Positions 38,912 to 49,087 of a stretch of 64,000 bases of DNA are shown here, one piece after another. Every line of letters starts with the position of its first letter. Position 1 is the first letter of the stretch. Below the pieces are notes generated by a model. The model was given only the letters and a program-made list of their open reading frames with translations. It ran no database searches and was not told the origin of the DNA. A program made the position numbers and the translations under genes. The stretch lies in NCBI RefSeq assembly GCF_001306175.1, contig NZ_LGKN01000006.1, forward strand, positions 1 through 64,000, written 5' to 3'. Source of the stretch: Ardenticatena maritima. Its GTDB lineage: Bacteria; Chloroflexota; Anaerolineae; Ardenticatenales; Ardenticatenaceae.

Positions 38912-39958
38912 TCAGGTCGTCAGGCGGGGGAACGCGAGCAACAGCGTTTCCCACAACAATTGCGGTTGCACGTTGGTTTCGTGCAACAGGCGCAGTGTGG
39001 TTTGCAACTTGCGCAATACCGCCAGCACGCGCTCGCGCGGCACATGCTGGGCGACACGGCGCAACGTAGCCAGATCGTCTATGTTGGTGATGTCCTCTTC
39101 GGCGTGTGCGCCAACAAGCATGACGTCGTGCCACCAGGTTGCCCAGGTATGCAACACGTCCAGCCGTTCGGCTTGCGCCAGATGCGCCGCCTGTTCGAGG
39201 CGGTCGGTGTACGAGGCGTGCAGAAGCGTATGCACCAGGTCAACGGCTTCGCGGCGGGCGTTCAACACGTCGGGCTGGGTGGCGGCTTGCAACGCCCACC
39301 CCACGCGCCCCGCGCTCAGCCGGGCAATCAGGGCGGCTTGCTCGGCGTCGGCGACGTGTTCGCGCACCAGCGTTTCAATCTCGGTGCGGGGTACGGGGCG
39401 CAACGTGAGCACCTGACACCGCGAGCGAATGGTGGGCAACAGCAAGGCTTCGTCGGTTGTGGTCAGGACGATGACGACGAATGAGGGCGGTTCTTCCAGC
39501 GTTTTGAGGAACGCATTGGCGGCTTGCGTTGTCATGCGTTCGGCGTCGGCGACGATGAGCAGTTTGTAGCGCCCTTCGACCGGGCGGCGCGCCAATTCGG
39601 TCTGCAAGGCGCGGATGGCGTCCACCTTGTAGGCGGCGGCAACGGTTTTCTCGCCCAGCAATTCGCGCTGTGTTTCGGGTGTGAGCGTGAGCACGTCGGG
39701 ATGGTGCGCCTGTTCGATGAGCGTGCAGGTGCGGCACACACCGCACGGGGCGGCGTCGCGTTGTTCGCAGAGCAGGGCTTGGGCGAAGCGTCGGGCGAGT
39801 GTTTTGCGCCCGCTGTGGGGCGCGCCGACGAACAGGTACGCATGGCTGGGTTGTGTGTGGGCGGCATGCGCCAGCAGGCGCACGGCGTGCGCATTGCCGA
39901 TGAAGCGCCAACGCGCGATGGTCTGGTTGTCAGGCGTGGTTGTGGGGGATGTGGACAT
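38912..39958 (-). CDS. holB: DNA polymerase III subunit delta prime
   Basis: HolB is the rigid clamp-loader subunit. The 348-residue chain has an AAA+ N domain with GAPHSGRKTLARRFAQALL (Walker A-like), a zinc-binding CEQRDAAPCGVCRTC (C-x8-C-x2-C-x2-C), and IVADAERMTTQAANAFLKTLEEPP with SRCQ after it, both typical of delta prime. ATG at 39958 overlaps the preceding phosphoesterase gene by 29 bases; its ribosome site is weak, so a shorter start is possible. Confidence 0.9.
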   Translation of the reverse strand: MSTSPTTTPDNQTIARWRFIGNAHAVRLLAHAAHTQPSHAYLFVGAPHSGRKTLARRFAQALLCEQRDAAPCGVCRTCTLIEQAHHPDVLTLTPETQRELLGEKTVAAAYKVDAIRALQTELARRPVEGRYKLLIVADAERMTTQAANAFLKTLEEPPSFVVIVLTTTDEALLLPTIRSRCQVLTLRPVPRTEIETLVREHVADAEQAALIARLSAGRVGWALQAATQPDVLNARREAVDLVHTLLHASYTDRLEQAAHLAQAERLDVLHTWATWWHDVMLVGAHAEEDITNIDDLATLRRVAQHVPRERVLAVLRKLQTTLRLLHETNVQPQLLWETLLLAFPRLTT

Positions 39959-40436
39959 GCGTGAATGTTCCGCTCTCGGTCTCGTAAATGCCAAAGGTTG
40001 GTTCGCCAAAGCGCCCCATAACTTCGCCGGGGTTGGCGAGCAGGGTGCGCCCCACCATTTCGCTATGGCGCGTGTGGTCGTGTCCGTAGAAGACGGCGTC
40101 GAACGCGCCGCTTTCGGCAATGCGACGGGCGATGTCGGGATAGTGGTTGATGGCAATGCGCCGCCCCCCGTATTCGAGTTCGGCGTATTGCCCATGCAAG
40201 GTGACATGCGCAAACCGGGCGGCAACCTGCGAGAGCAAGAAGGGGTCGCCGTCGTTGTTGCCAAAGACGGCGTGGATGGGACCGGCAAATCCTTCGGCAA
40301 TCTGCGCCAGTGTGAAGGGGGCGCAAAAATCGCCCAAGAAGAGCAAAACGGCGGCTCGCTCTTCGTTGACCAGCCGCAAGGCTTCCGCCAGGTTCCAAAT
40401 GTTGTCGTGGGTATCACTCATGACGGCGATGCGCAT
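39930..40436 (-). CDS. YfcE-like metallophosphoesterase
   Basis: A 168-residue calcineurin-fold phosphoesterase. Metal motifs are visible: MRIAVMSDTHDN, LFLGDFCAPF, GNNDGDPF, NHYPDIA and YGHDHTRHSEM. The YfcE group hydrolyses small phosphodiesters such as 2',3'-cAMP, but the substrate is not determined here. ATG at 40436 has GGGAGGGG upstream, 8 bases away. It lies between glyQS and holB on the same strand. Confidence 0.88.
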   Translation of the reverse strand: MRIAVMSDTHDNIWNLAEALRLVNEERAAVLLFLGDFCAPFTLAQIAEGFAGPIHAVFGNNDGDPFLLSQVAARFAHVTLHGQYAELEYGGRRIAINHYPDIARRIAESGAFDAVFYGHDHTRHSEMVGRTLLANPGEVMGRFGEPTFGIYETESGTFTHVHIPHNHA

Positions 40437-40507
40437 GGTTCCCCTCCCTGTGCAGTCGGATGGGGGCGGCGCAGATTGGGCATGCGCCGCCCCCGTGTTC
40501 AACGCGG

Positions 40508-43498
40508 TTAGAAGCCCTGAATGTGCGACAAGTCCACAATGCCGTCAGCCAATCCGGCAACAGCAGCCATGAGCGCCAGGCGGTTGGCGCGCACCGTTTC
40601 ATCTTCCGCCATGACAAAGACGTTCTCGAAGAAGGTGTCAATGGGCGCGACCAGCGTCTCGAAAGCGTCCACAAATTCGCGCACACTGCTTTCGGGCGAG
40701 AGGCAAGCACGCGCGGCGAGATAGGCTTCCCACAAGGCGCGTTCTTCCTCATGCTCAAAAAGGTCGGGGTTGACGGTGGCGCTCACCTCGCGCCCGCGCA
40801 CAATGCGCGCGGGGCGGGAGTAGGCGGTGAGCACGCGCTGGAAGCGTTCGGTCTCCACCAGGTCGGCGAGTTCTTGCAACGTTGCCACCGCCCAGGCGGG
40901 GTCGTAGGCGCGGGTAGCCAGCACGGCTTGCACCAGGTCGTGCCGCCAGTTTTGTTCAAGGAGCCACTGTTCCAGGCGGCGCGTGATGAACGCCAGCACG
41001 TCGGCTTGCACGTCTTCGCTGACGGGCACAGGCTGTACCTCAGCCGCGGCGCGAATGGCGGCGCGGAGATCGAGGCGGATGTTGTTTTCGACCAGGATTT
41101 GCACCACCCCCAACGCGGCACGGCGCAAGGCGAAGGGGTCGGCGGTTGCTTTGGGCTGCAACCCGACGGCGAACAAGCCCACCAGGCTATCGAAGCGGTC
41201 CGCCAGCGCCAGCACGATGCCGGGTTTGCTGGTGGGCAGTTTATCGCCGGCGTAGCGGGGCAGGGTGTGTTCGAAAATGGCATTGGCAACGGCGGGGCGT
41301 TCGCCACTGTGCAGGGCGTAGTAGCGCCCCATGATGCCCGCCAGCGAGGTAAATTCGACCACCATTTGCGTCACAAGGTCGGCTTTGCAGAGGTAGGCGG
41401 CGCGCTCGGCAACGGCGCGCTCGTCAGCGTTCAACCCCAGCATGTCGGCGAAGAGCGGCGTCAAGCGTTCAATGCGCTCGTTCTTGTCGAGCATGGAGCC
41501 GAGTTTTGCCTGGAAGGTGAGCCCGCTCAGTTTGGGGCGAAAGGCTTCCAGCGGCTGGGCGATGTCGTGTTCCCAGAAGAAAGCGGCGTCGGCGTAGCGG
41601 GCACGGATGACGGCTTCGTTGCCCGCCCGCACGGTGGGAATGTCCACACGCCCGTTGGCGACGGTGATGAAGTAGGGCAAGAGGTTGCCTTGGGCGTCTT
41701 CCACCGGGAAATAGCGCTGGTGCTTGCGCATGACGGTCACCAGCACTTCACGCGGCAGGCTGAGATACTTTTCTTCAAACGCACCGCGCAGGGGCACAGG
41801 CGCTTCGTTGAGGTTGGCGACTTCATCAAGCAGGTCGCCTTTGGCTTCTTCGGGCACGCGCCCGCCCACTTCGGCGGCGAGGGTTTGGGCGGCTTCCCAG
41901 ATGGTTTCGCGGCGCTCGTCCATGTCCAGCATGATGCCGTGCGCGGCGAGCGTGCGTTCGTACACGTCGGCGCTGGCGATGTCGAGGGTCTCCGGCTGGG
42001 CGCGGCGCACGTTGCGCGTGGTGCGCCCGCTCACCACACCGGCGTACTCGAAAGGAATCACCTGTTCGCCCAGCAACGCCACAATCCAGCGCAGGGGGCG
42101 GGCGTAGGCGACGTTGGTCCAGTTCCAGCGCATGCTCTTGGGGAAGGAGATGCCGGCAATGAGCGCGGGCAAGGCTTCGGCGAGCACGTCGCCGGCGGGG
42201 CGACCTTCTTCACGCACATGGGCGACAACGTATTCGCCCCCGTCTATCTCGCGCCGTTCGAGGGTGCTCACGTCCACGCCTTGCGAGCGGGCAAAGCCCA
42301 GGGCGGCTTTGGTGGGGTTCCCCTCGGCGTCGAATGCGATGCGTGCGGGGGGACCCTTCACCACTTTTTCTTCATCGCGCTGGCGCGGCGACATGCCCTC
42401 GACAATCACGGCGAGACGGCGCGGCGTTCCTTCAACGCGCACGCGCTCGTAGTCAAGGCGCAGGTCGCTGAGCAGTGTGGGAACACGCTCGCGCAGTTGC
42501 GCCACCGCCAGCGGCACGTTATCGGCGGGCAATTCTTCGGAACCGATTTCCAGCACGAAGGTTTGCGGTTTGTCCAGCACCCAGGCGGGGCGCGGCGGCA
42601 CTTTGACGTCCGGCGGGGTGATGGTGCCAAGCGGGAAGCCCATTTCCTCGCGCTTTTCGAGCCACAAACGCGCCACGTCGCGGGCGAGGTCGCGCATGCG
42701 CTGGAAGTAGCGCTGCCGTTCGGTCACGCCAATCGCGCCGCGCGCGTCCAGGATGTTGAAGGTGTGCGATGTTTTGAGCATGTAGGAATAGGCGGGAATG
42801 GGCAGGCGCTGTTCGATGAGCATTTTGGCTTCGGCTTCGTAGAGGTCGAAGAGTTGCGCCACCCGTTCGACGTTGGCGGCGTCGAGGTTGTAGACGCTCA
42901 TCTCGTATTCATTTTGCCCCAGCACTTCATCGTAGGTAATGCCCGGCGCGTAGATGATTTTCTTGAAGTGGTCTACCCCCTGCAACGCCATGATGATGCG
43001 TTCCAGCCCGTAGGTGATTTCCACCGCCACGGGGTCCAGGTTGAAGCCGCCCGCCTGCTGGAAGTAGGTGAATTGCGTGATTTCCAGCCCATTCAGCCAG
43101 ACTTCCCAGCCCAGCCCCCAAGCGCCCAGCGCGGGTGATTCCCAGTTGTCTTCGACAAAGCGCACGTCGTTTTTGCTCAGGTCAATGCCCAACGCTTCCA
43201 GGCTTCCCAGGTAGAGTTCTTGCGGGTTGCCGGGGTCGGGTTTGAGGATGACCTGGTACTGCGTGTGCATTTGGATGCGGTTGGGGTTTTCGCCGTAGCG
43301 GCTATCGTCGGGGCGCACGCTCGGCTCGACGTAGCCGACGTTCCACGGTTCGGGTCCCAACACGCGCAGAAAGGTGGCGGGGTTCATTGTGCCCGCGCCG
43401 ACTTCGGTGTTGTAGGGTTGCCACAACAAACACCCGGTTTTCGCCCAGTAGTCTTGCAGGCGCAAAATCATGTCTTGGAAGGTGAGTTGGTCGCTCAT
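40508..43498 (-). CDS. glyQS: glycyl-tRNA synthetase, fused alpha-beta
   Basis: A single 996-residue chain joins the class II alpha subunit (about residues 1-305; [32 protein letters not shown] near the start) and the beta subunit (from [12 protein letters not shown], near residue 316, through HD-like and DALR anticodon domains to the end). In most bacteria with the alpha2beta2 enzyme these are separate genes, glyQ and glyS. ATG at 43498; the leader has one 9 bp hairpin (43597-43605 with 43614-43622) but no T-box motif was recognised. Confidence 0.93.
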   Translation of the reverse strand: MSDQLTFQDMILRLQDYWAKTGCLLWQPYNTEVGAGTMNPATFLRVLGPEPWNVGYVEPSVRPDDSRYGENPNRIQMHTQYQVILKPDPGNPQELYLGSLEALGIDLSKNDVRFVEDNWESPALGAWGLGWEVWLNGLEITQFTYFQQAGGFNLDPVAVEITYGLERIIMALQGVDHFKKIIYAPGITYDEVLGQNEYEMSVYNLDAANVERVAQLFDLYEAEAKMLIEQRLPIPAYSYMLKTSHTFNILDARGAIGVTERQRYFQRMRDLARDVARLWLEKREEMGFPLGTITPPDVKVPPRPAWVLDKPQTFVLEIGSEELPADNVPLAVAQLRERVPTLLSDLRLDYERVRVEGTPRRLAVIVEGMSPRQRDEEKVVKGPPARIAFDAEGNPTKAALGFARSQGVDVSTLERREIDGGEYVVAHVREEGRPAGDVLAEALPALIAGISFPKSMRWNWTNVAYARPLRWIVALLGEQVIPFEYAGVVSGRTTRNVRRAQPETLDIASADVYERTLAAHGIMLDMDERRETIWEAAQTLAAEVGGRVPEEAKGDLLDEVANLNEAPVPLRGAFEEKYLSLPREVLVTVMRKHQRYFPVEDAQGNLLPYFITVANGRVDIPTVRAGNEAVIRARYADAAFFWEHDIAQPLEAFRPKLSGLTFQAKLGSMLDKNERIERLTPLFADMLGLNADERAVAERAAYLCKADLVTQMVVEFTSLAGIMGRYYALHSGERPAVANAIFEHTLPRYAGDKLPTSKPGIVLALADRFDSLVGLFAVGLQPKATADPFALRRAALGVVQILVENNIRLDLRAAIRAAAEVQPVPVSEDVQADVLAFITRRLEQWLLEQNWRHDLVQAVLATRAYDPAWAVATLQELADLVETERFQRVLTAYSRPARIVRGREVSATVNPDLFEHEEERALWEAYLAARACLSPESSVREFVDAFETLVAPIDTFFENVFVMAEDETVRANRLALMAAVAGLADGIVDLSHIQGF

Positions 43499-43666
43499 GG
43501 TCTGCCTCTGTGTTTTGGGTTGGGTTCTTTTGGCTGGGGAAAAGGATATGCGATGTGGGGGAGAAGGCAAGGAGTGGTGAACGGGTAGGCAGACGAGCAA
43601 CGGCGCACCTGCTCGCCGTTGCGTGCGCGGTGCGCCGTCTTCGCGCTGTGGGGTGATGGGGTGTGC

Positions 43667-45397
43667 TCAGGGATGTTGGGTATGCCAGGGCGTGGCGGCT
43701 TCATACGCCGCGCCGATGCGCAAAATGGTGCGCTCCTCGAAGGGACGCCCCACCAGTTGCAAGCCCACGGGCAATCCGTGCGGTGTGAAGCCGCACGGCA
43801 CGGAGAGCGCAGGCTGTCCGCTGACGCTGAAGGGCGCTACAAAGCGAATCATCGCTTCCTGGACGGCTTCTTCCTGCCCGTCAGGGTAGCGCCAGCGTTG
43901 TTGCCCAATGCGCGGCGCGGGGATGGGCATGGTGGGGGTGGCGATGGCGTCGAACGTCTGCATGACCAGCGCCATTTCGCGGGCGAGTTCGCCACGCAAG
44001 CGTTGCCCTGTGAGGTAGTCGCGAGCGGTGATGAATTGCGCCACTTCCAGGCGCGCGCGCACGTCGGGCGCGTACTGGTCGGCAAAGCGGCGGAGCAAAT
44101 CGGCGTGGTAGGCGCCCGCTTCGCCCATGGTAATCAGGCGGTTGACGAGCGTCATCACGTCGGCGGGCGGCAGGTCGGCGGGTTCGACGGTTGCCCCCAG
44201 TTCGCGCAGAACGTCCAGCGCGGTGTCGAATGCGGCGCGCACGTCGGGGTCCACGCGCGTATCGAGCCACGCGGTGGGAACGCCAATGCGCAAGCCGCGC
44301 AGGGTCTCCTCGCGCCCCCGACGGACGGCGTGCTGGTAGTCGTCGGGCGGGATGGGGACGGTGCTGGGGTCGAGCGGGTCGCCCCCAGCGAGCAGACGCA
44401 ACGCCAAGGCGGCGTCGGCGACGGAGCGCGCCAGGGGTCCCACGTGGTCAAGCGACCAGGAGAGCGGCAGGACGCCGAATTTGCTCACGCGCCCGTAGGT
44501 GGGTTTGAGCCCCACCACGCCGCACGCGGCGGCGGGCATGCGCACAGAGCCGCCCGTATCGGTGCCCAAGGCGAGCGGCACGATGCCCGCAGCCACGGCC
44601 GCCCCAGAGCCGCCGCTGGACCCCGCCGGCACGTGGTCGGGGTTCCAGGGGTTGCGTGTGGGTCCCAGGTAGGGGCTATCGGTTGTCGGTCCAAAGGCGA
44701 ATTCGTGGGTGGTGGTTTTGCCCAGGCTGACGGCGTCGGCGGCGAGCAGGCGGCGCACGGCGGTGGCGTCGCGTGTGGGGACGTAGTCGGCAAGGACGTG
44801 CGAGCCGCCTGTGGTGCGAACGCCCGCCGTCTCGAAGAGGTCTTTGAACGCGACGGGGACGCCCGCCAATGCGCCGGCTTCGCCACGCGCCAGCGCGGTT
44901 TCGAGCCGTTGGGCGGCGGCGCGCGCCTGGTCCTCGGTGACGGTGACGAAGGCGTTGAGCGTCGGTTCGAGGGCGTGGAGCCGTGCGAGCGCGGCTTCGA
45001 CCACTTCGGTGGGGCGCAGGTCGCCTTTGCGGAGCGCCGCCGCCAGCGTGGTCGCGTCCCACCAGAGCCATTCGGGGCTGTCGTTGGCGATGGGCTTGGG
45101 TGTGTGGGGGGCGGCTTCCACGCCGGTGGTGCCGCGTCCGCCGTAGCCGGTGCCTTCGCCCTGGGCGAGCGGTTCCCAGACGGGCGGCGTTTGCGGGGGC
45201 ACGGCGTAGGCGGCGGCTGAGGGGTTGAACGCCATGGCGGGCAAGAGATCGCGCAGGCGGGTTTCGTCGAGCGTGCGCAGGCGGGCGAGCAAGGTGTTCA
45301 GGCGGGCGGCGGTTTCGTTGGCGATGTCGTCGGGGAAGTTCTCACGTTCGAGCCATTCACGGGCAAACCGTTGTAGCAATTCGGGAGAAACGGGCAT
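43667..45397 (-). CDS. amidase (amidase signature family)
   Basis: The 576-residue protein has the Ser-cisSer-Lys triad of the amidase family: VPVAFKDLFE (Lys), GSSGGSGAAVAAGIVPLALGTDTGGSVRMPAA (both Ser) and the following GVVGLKPTYGRVS. It carries an N-terminal extension of about 95 residues, partly Pro/Thr-rich, absent from GatA. GatA-type amidotransferase function is not supported since no gatB or gatC is near; a generic or aryl-acylamide amidase is more likely. ATG at 45397 has AAAGGATG upstream. Confidence 0.85.
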   Translation of the reverse strand: MPVSPELLQRFAREWLERENFPDDIANETAARLNTLLARLRTLDETRLRDLLPAMAFNPSAAAYAVPPQTPPVWEPLAQGEGTGYGGRGTTGVEAAPHTPKPIANDSPEWLWWDATTLAAALRKGDLRPTEVVEAALARLHALEPTLNAFVTVTEDQARAAAQRLETALARGEAGALAGVPVAFKDLFETAGVRTTGGSHVLADYVPTRDATAVRRLLAADAVSLGKTTTHEFAFGPTTDSPYLGPTRNPWNPDHVPAGSSGGSGAAVAAGIVPLALGTDTGGSVRMPAAACGVVGLKPTYGRVSKFGVLPLSWSLDHVGPLARSVADAALALRLLAGGDPLDPSTVPIPPDDYQHAVRRGREETLRGLRIGVPTAWLDTRVDPDVRAAFDTALDVLRELGATVEPADLPPADVMTLVNRLITMGEAGAYHADLLRRFADQYAPDVRARLEVAQFITARDYLTGQRLRGELAREMALVMQTFDAIATPTMPIPAPRIGQQRWRYPDGQEEAVQEAMIRFVAPFSVSGQPALSVPCGFTPHGLPVGLQLVGRPFEERTILRIGAAYEAATPWHTQHP

Positions 45398-45492
45398 GGT
45401 CTCATCCTTTCGTCGCTTTGCACCCACCTCTTTGTGGAAGAAAAGCGGGGTGAGCGTGGATGCGGCGCTCACCCCGCACAAGCAACGAAACG

Positions 45493-46743
45493 TCAGGCGC
45501 CGAACTTCTTCATTTTGAGCGCGTTCGCCAGCACCAGCGGCATGAGGTCGAGATGGCGCAGAGTGCCCAGACTGCCGCCGCGTGCGTCCATTTCGGTGAA
45601 GCGGCGACCGTCGCGGCGCACATGCGGACCGTAGATGAGCACCGGCAGCGGGTGCCACGAGTGCGCCTTGACGCCCACGGGCGTCGAGTGGTCGCCTGTG
45701 ATGAGCACCACGTCAGGCTTCCACGCCAGCAAGTCGGGCAAAATGGCGTCGAAGTCTTCAATTTGCTTCTTCTTCATTTCAAAGTTGCCGTCTTCGCCGT
45801 AACTGTCGGTCTTCTTCACGTGGAAGAAGATGAAGTCGTACTTGTCGCCATGCTCGCGCAAGAGTTTGAGTTTGGTTTCGGTGCGTTCGCCGCTGCCGCT
45901 CCAATCGGCGGGCGGGGTTTCCATGCCAACCAACCGCGCCACGCCGCGGTACATGGGATAACTGGCAATCGCGCCGGGCGTGAGTTTGTACACTTGCTGG
46001 AAGGGCGGCAAGTTGGGCTTGGTGTCCACACCGCGGATGAGCACGGTGTTGGGCGCGGGGTCATACTCTTTGACAATATCGGCTTCATGCAGGACGTGCG
46101 TGGCTTTTTCGACAAACTGCTGAATGATGCGCGCCGTCTTCTGGTCGCGCGGGTCCTGGGTGGTGGCTTGCGCAGGGCGCGGCGGTTCGCCGGTGCGGCC
46201 GGGGTCGGTGTCGGCGACGCGCCCGCCAAGCCCGTCGCCCGTCAGCACCAGCACGAAACGGTACTCGGCTTCGGTGTAGAGGTTCACCTGCACGTCCTCG
46301 ATGGATGGGATGGCGTCTTGCAAGAGCGCGATGAGGCGCTTGTTGAGGTCGGTGGGGATGCGCCCCGCGCGACGGTCGGCGATGGTGCCGTCGGGGGCAA
46401 GGGTGGCAAAGTTGCCGCGCGCCGCCACCTGGTTGGGCGACAGGTCCAGCCCGATGCCCAACGCGGAGAGCACGCCACGCCCGACTTCGTAATGCAGTGG
46501 GTCGTAGCCAAAAAGCGCCAGGTGTCCCGGTCCACTTCCCGGCGCAACACCAGGCGCAACGGGGGTTGAAAGCCCAAGCGAGGCGTCACGGGCAAGCGCG
46601 TCGAGGTTGGGGGTGTTGGCGGCTGAAAGCGGTGTTTCCCCATTGATGGGCACGTCGCCCACCCCGTCCAGCACGACGAAGAGGATACGGCTATCGGTCT
46701 TGATGGCGAGTCTTTCGGTCCAATGCAATGGGTAGGGCAGCAT
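45493..46743 (-). CDS. apgM: 2,3-bisphosphoglycerate-independent phosphoglycerate mutase, archaeal type
   Basis: ApgM isomerises 3- and 2-phosphoglycerate, the step before enolase. The 416-residue protein has RILFVVLDGVGDVP (catalytic metal Asp), then AANTPNLDALARDASLG, SGPGHLALFGYDP and the C-terminal ITGDHSTPVGVKAHSWHPLPVLI metal motif. This is the aPGAM family rather than GpmI. ATG at 46743 has AAGGAGC upstream. It lies 96 bases upstream of the amidase on the same strand. Confidence 0.9.
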   Translation of the reverse strand: MLPYPLHWTERLAIKTDSRILFVVLDGVGDVPINGETPLSAANTPNLDALARDASLGLSTPVAPGVAPGSGPGHLALFGYDPLHYEVGRGVLSALGIGLDLSPNQVAARGNFATLAPDGTIADRRAGRIPTDLNKRLIALLQDAIPSIEDVQVNLYTEAEYRFVLVLTGDGLGGRVADTDPGRTGEPPRPAQATTQDPRDQKTARIIQQFVEKATHVLHEADIVKEYDPAPNTVLIRGVDTKPNLPPFQQVYKLTPGAIASYPMYRGVARLVGMETPPADWSGSGERTETKLKLLREHGDKYDFIFFHVKKTDSYGEDGNFEMKKKQIEDFDAILPDLLAWKPDVVLITGDHSTPVGVKAHSWHPLPVLIYGPHVRRDGRRFTEMDARGGSLGTLRHLDLMPLVLANALKMKKFGA

Positions 46744-46766
46744 GGTCTCGCTCCTTCCTGTTGGTT

Positions 46767-46970
46767 TCAGAGGGCTTGCCACGCCAGGTAGAGCAAGCCC
46801 AATAAAATGAAAAGCGGCGCCACCGTCCAGAGCCATTCGATGGGGCGATTTTGAGACGTGAGGCCCCGTTGCCGCACGGTGCGCCGTGTAGAGACGATGA
46901 TACCAATTTGCGCCAGAAGGACAATCAGCGCGAGGAAGAGAAAAAGCCAAAAACGGAGTGGCGATGTCAT
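46767..46970 (-). CDS. small two-pass membrane protein
   Basis: A 67-residue protein with membrane segments at about 6-26 and 48-66. The second, IEWLWTVAPLFILLGLLYLAW, resembles the second transmembrane helix of cytochrome c oxidase subunit II (typical WTxxP). No copper domain is present, so it is not a COX2. It ends 24 bases before apgM. Function unknown. Confidence 0.6.
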   Translation of the reverse strand: MTSPLRFWLFLFLALIVLLAQIGIIVSTRRTVRQRGLTSQNRPIEWLWTVAPLFILLGLLYLAWQAL

Positions 46971-46994
46971 GATGTCAACCCTCGTGTTCTTCTT

Positions 46995-47816
46995 TCAAAC
47001 AGACGCTTTACCGCCGATGCGCACAACCTGCACACGTGCGCCGGAGCCAATGCCCCATTGACGGCGCGCATTGCCCTGGCGCACCGCCAGTTCCAGAAAG
47101 CCGCTACTGCCGATGTAGGCGACGGGCATACCGGGCGGCACGTCGCCAAATGTGCGCGAAATGCCTTGAATCTGCACGGGTCCCGCCACCACCAGCCACT
47201 TTTGCATGTCGGGTTGCAGGTCTTCGGCGCGCAGATTTGTGATCAAATTGCCGAAATGGTCGGCGTGGATGATGGTCGCCACCCAGCCGCTGGCATGCGG
47301 TTCGGGGTGAGGCCATTCAAGGCGCACCATCGCATCGCTTGCCAGGGGCGTGCCAACGTCGGCAAGGGGGACGCCCGCCGCCAGGTGCGCCGCCACGGGG
47401 GCAAAGATGTCGCGCCCGTGGAAGGTGTGGCTCACGTTGGGGAGATGATACCGTGGGTTGTCGAGTACCACCACCTGTTCGAGGCTGTTTTCGTCCAGAA
47501 GCGGCGTCAGCAAGCCGTTGTCGGGCAGGACGAAGGTGTAGCGTGCACCGTTCGGCGTGCGCAAGGCGGCGGCAATGGGACGCCGCGCCGTACCGACGCC
47601 GGGGTCCACCACGACGCAAAACACCGTGTCCGCGGGAAAATAGCGGTACGAGACCAGCAGATGAAACGCGCCCGCGCGCACGTCTTGCGGCGGGACGTGG
47701 TGGTTCAGGTCCACGATGGCGGCGTTCGGCGCAATGCCGCGGATGACGCCCTTCATCACGCCGACGTAGGTATCTTCAATGCCAAAATCGGTGAGCAAAG
47801 CGATGGTGGCCGACAT
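46995..47816 (-). CDS. S-adenosylmethionine hydrolase (DUF62 / SAM hydroxide adenosyltransferase family)
   Basis: The 273-residue protein fits the family that converts SAM to adenosine and methionine. Landmarks are IALLTDFGIEDTYVGVMKGVI, VVVDPGVGTARRPIA, NGLLTPLL and HGRDIFAPVAAHLA, plus the C-terminal domain ending in GNARRQWGIGSG. ATG at 47816. The neighbours include a cell-wall-type lipoprotein upstream and a tiny membrane gene downstream, without pathway logic. Confidence 0.88.
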   Translation of the reverse strand: MSATIALLTDFGIEDTYVGVMKGVIRGIAPNAAIVDLNHHVPPQDVRAGAFHLLVSYRYFPADTVFCVVVDPGVGTARRPIAAALRTPNGARYTFVLPDNGLLTPLLDENSLEQVVVLDNPRYHLPNVSHTFHGRDIFAPVAAHLAAGVPLADVGTPLASDAMVRLEWPHPEPHASGWVATIIHADHFGNLITNLRAEDLQPDMQKWLVVAGPVQIQGISRTFGDVPPGMPVAYIGSSGFLELAVRQGNARRQWGIGSGARVQVVRIGGKASV

Positions 47817-47835
47817 GCGCTTCTCCTTCTGCGTG

Positions 47836-48918
47836 TCAGGGTTGCAAGAGTTCGCTGAGCGTCACGGCTTCGTAGCCTTCCTGCGCCAGCAAATCGAGGA
47901 TTTCGGGCAAAGCGGCAAGGCTGGCTTCGCTACTGCCATGCTGAACGATGATAGCGCCGGGGCGCAAACCGCGCGCCACCGTCCAGCGCACTTCATCAGG
48001 GCGAATGCCTTCCAGCCAGTCGAGGCTGTCAATCGTCCAATCCACGATGTAGAAGCCTTCTTCGCCGGCTACGCGCTGAACTGTTTCGTTGACATAGCCA
48101 AAAGGCGCACGGAAGAAGGGGCGCGTGGTCGCCGTGGGGACGATGCTTTGCACAATGGCTTCGGTGTCCAGTAGTTCGGCGCGCACTTGCTCGGCGCTCA
48201 TTTTGGTCATGTCTTTGTGGCTCCACGAATGGTTAGCGAGTTCGTGCCCATTGGCGACGATGTCGCGCACCACGTCGGGGTACTGCTCAACACCGCTCCC
48301 CACCACAAAGAAGGTCGCCCGAACGCCACGCTCAGCGAGCATTTGCGCAATCTGGCGGTTGATGTCGGGGTTGTAGCCGGTGTCGAACGTCAGCGCCACC
48401 TGCTTGCGCTCCGGTCCCAGGTAGATGATGGGGGCTTCGGCGGGCGGCACATTGGCGACAAACGTGGGCAGAGGCACAGGCGTGGGCACAGGCCACTGTT
48501 CGGGGGGAATCGCCCCCTCGGGCAAGAGCAACACAGTGCCTTTCTTGATGATGTTGGCGTCCTCGCGGGTCAGGTTGTTCACCGCCAGCAACGCATCCAG
48601 CGAGACGCCGGCGTTGAGCGCCACCGCGCCCAACGTATCGCCGGGGCGCAGGCGGTAGGTGGCGGGGCCCGGCGTGGGCGTGGCGGTGGGCGTCGCCGTG
48701 GGGGAAGCCGTCGGCGTCGGGGATGGTGTGGCGGTCGGCGACGCAGGGATGGGGGTTGACGTTGGGGCGGGTTGCGCCGCCAACGCGGTTGTCGGTTCCG
48801 CCGATGGGGGTTCAGCCGGCGCTGTCTGGGTGGCGGGGGCGGCGGTTTCAGCCGGCACGCCACACGCCGCCAGTGCGAAAATGCTCAGCAGAGCGAAAGC
48901 CAGCACGCGCAAACGCAT
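47836..48918 (-). CDS. LysM-NodB polysaccharide deacetylase lipoprotein
   Basis: A 360-residue lipoprotein (MRLRVLAFALLSIFALAACG, lipidated Cys19) with a long Thr/Pro/Ala-rich linker (about residues 20-82), a LysM domain (TYRLRPGDTLGAVALNAGVSL, about 86-130) and a NodB domain: TFDTGYNPDINRQIA, GHELANHSWSHKDMT and PFFRAPFGYVN. The second Asp of the usual TFDDG is Thr, as in some PdaA-like variants, so the metal site may differ. Likely acts on peptidoglycan at the outer face. RBS AAAGGATG. Confidence 0.9.
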   Translation of the reverse strand: MRLRVLAFALLSIFALAACGVPAETAAPATQTAPAEPPSAEPTTALAAQPAPTSTPIPASPTATPSPTPTASPTATPTATPTPGPATYRLRPGDTLGAVALNAGVSLDALLAVNNLTREDANIIKKGTVLLLPEGAIPPEQWPVPTPVPLPTFVANVPPAEAPIIYLGPERKQVALTFDTGYNPDINRQIAQMLAERGVRATFFVVGSGVEQYPDVVRDIVANGHELANHSWSHKDMTKMSAEQVRAELLDTEAIVQSIVPTATTRPFFRAPFGYVNETVQRVAGEEGFYIVDWTIDSLDWLEGIRPDEVRWTVARGLRPGAIIVQHGSSEASLAALPEILDLLAQEGYEAVTLSELLQP

Positions 48919-49017
48919 AGGTGTTCATCCTTTCTCTTGCAAGAGTTTGACGCTGTGGATGGTATTCAGAATGGCGCAGTGAACAAGGTCAGAGCGCCGC
49001 ACAACGCCGCCAAACAT

Positions 49018-49045
49018 TTGTCGGTGGACAACAGGCGAGTACGAT
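49018..49045 (+). promoter_or_regulatory. possible promoter for the propeller-DsbA gene
   Basis: TTGTCG (49018-49023), a 16-base spacer and TACGAT (49040-49045), 43 bases before the TTG start. Each box matches consensus at 4 of 6 positions. Confidence 0.4.
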
Positions 49046-49087
49046 AAGGGACGTCGAAGTCGTACAAACGAAATGGAGGAAGTTCCT

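Noticed and set aside
43597-43622. 9 bp hairpin before glyQS as a T-box
   Set aside because: No T-box sequence or terminator T tract follows on the minus strand.
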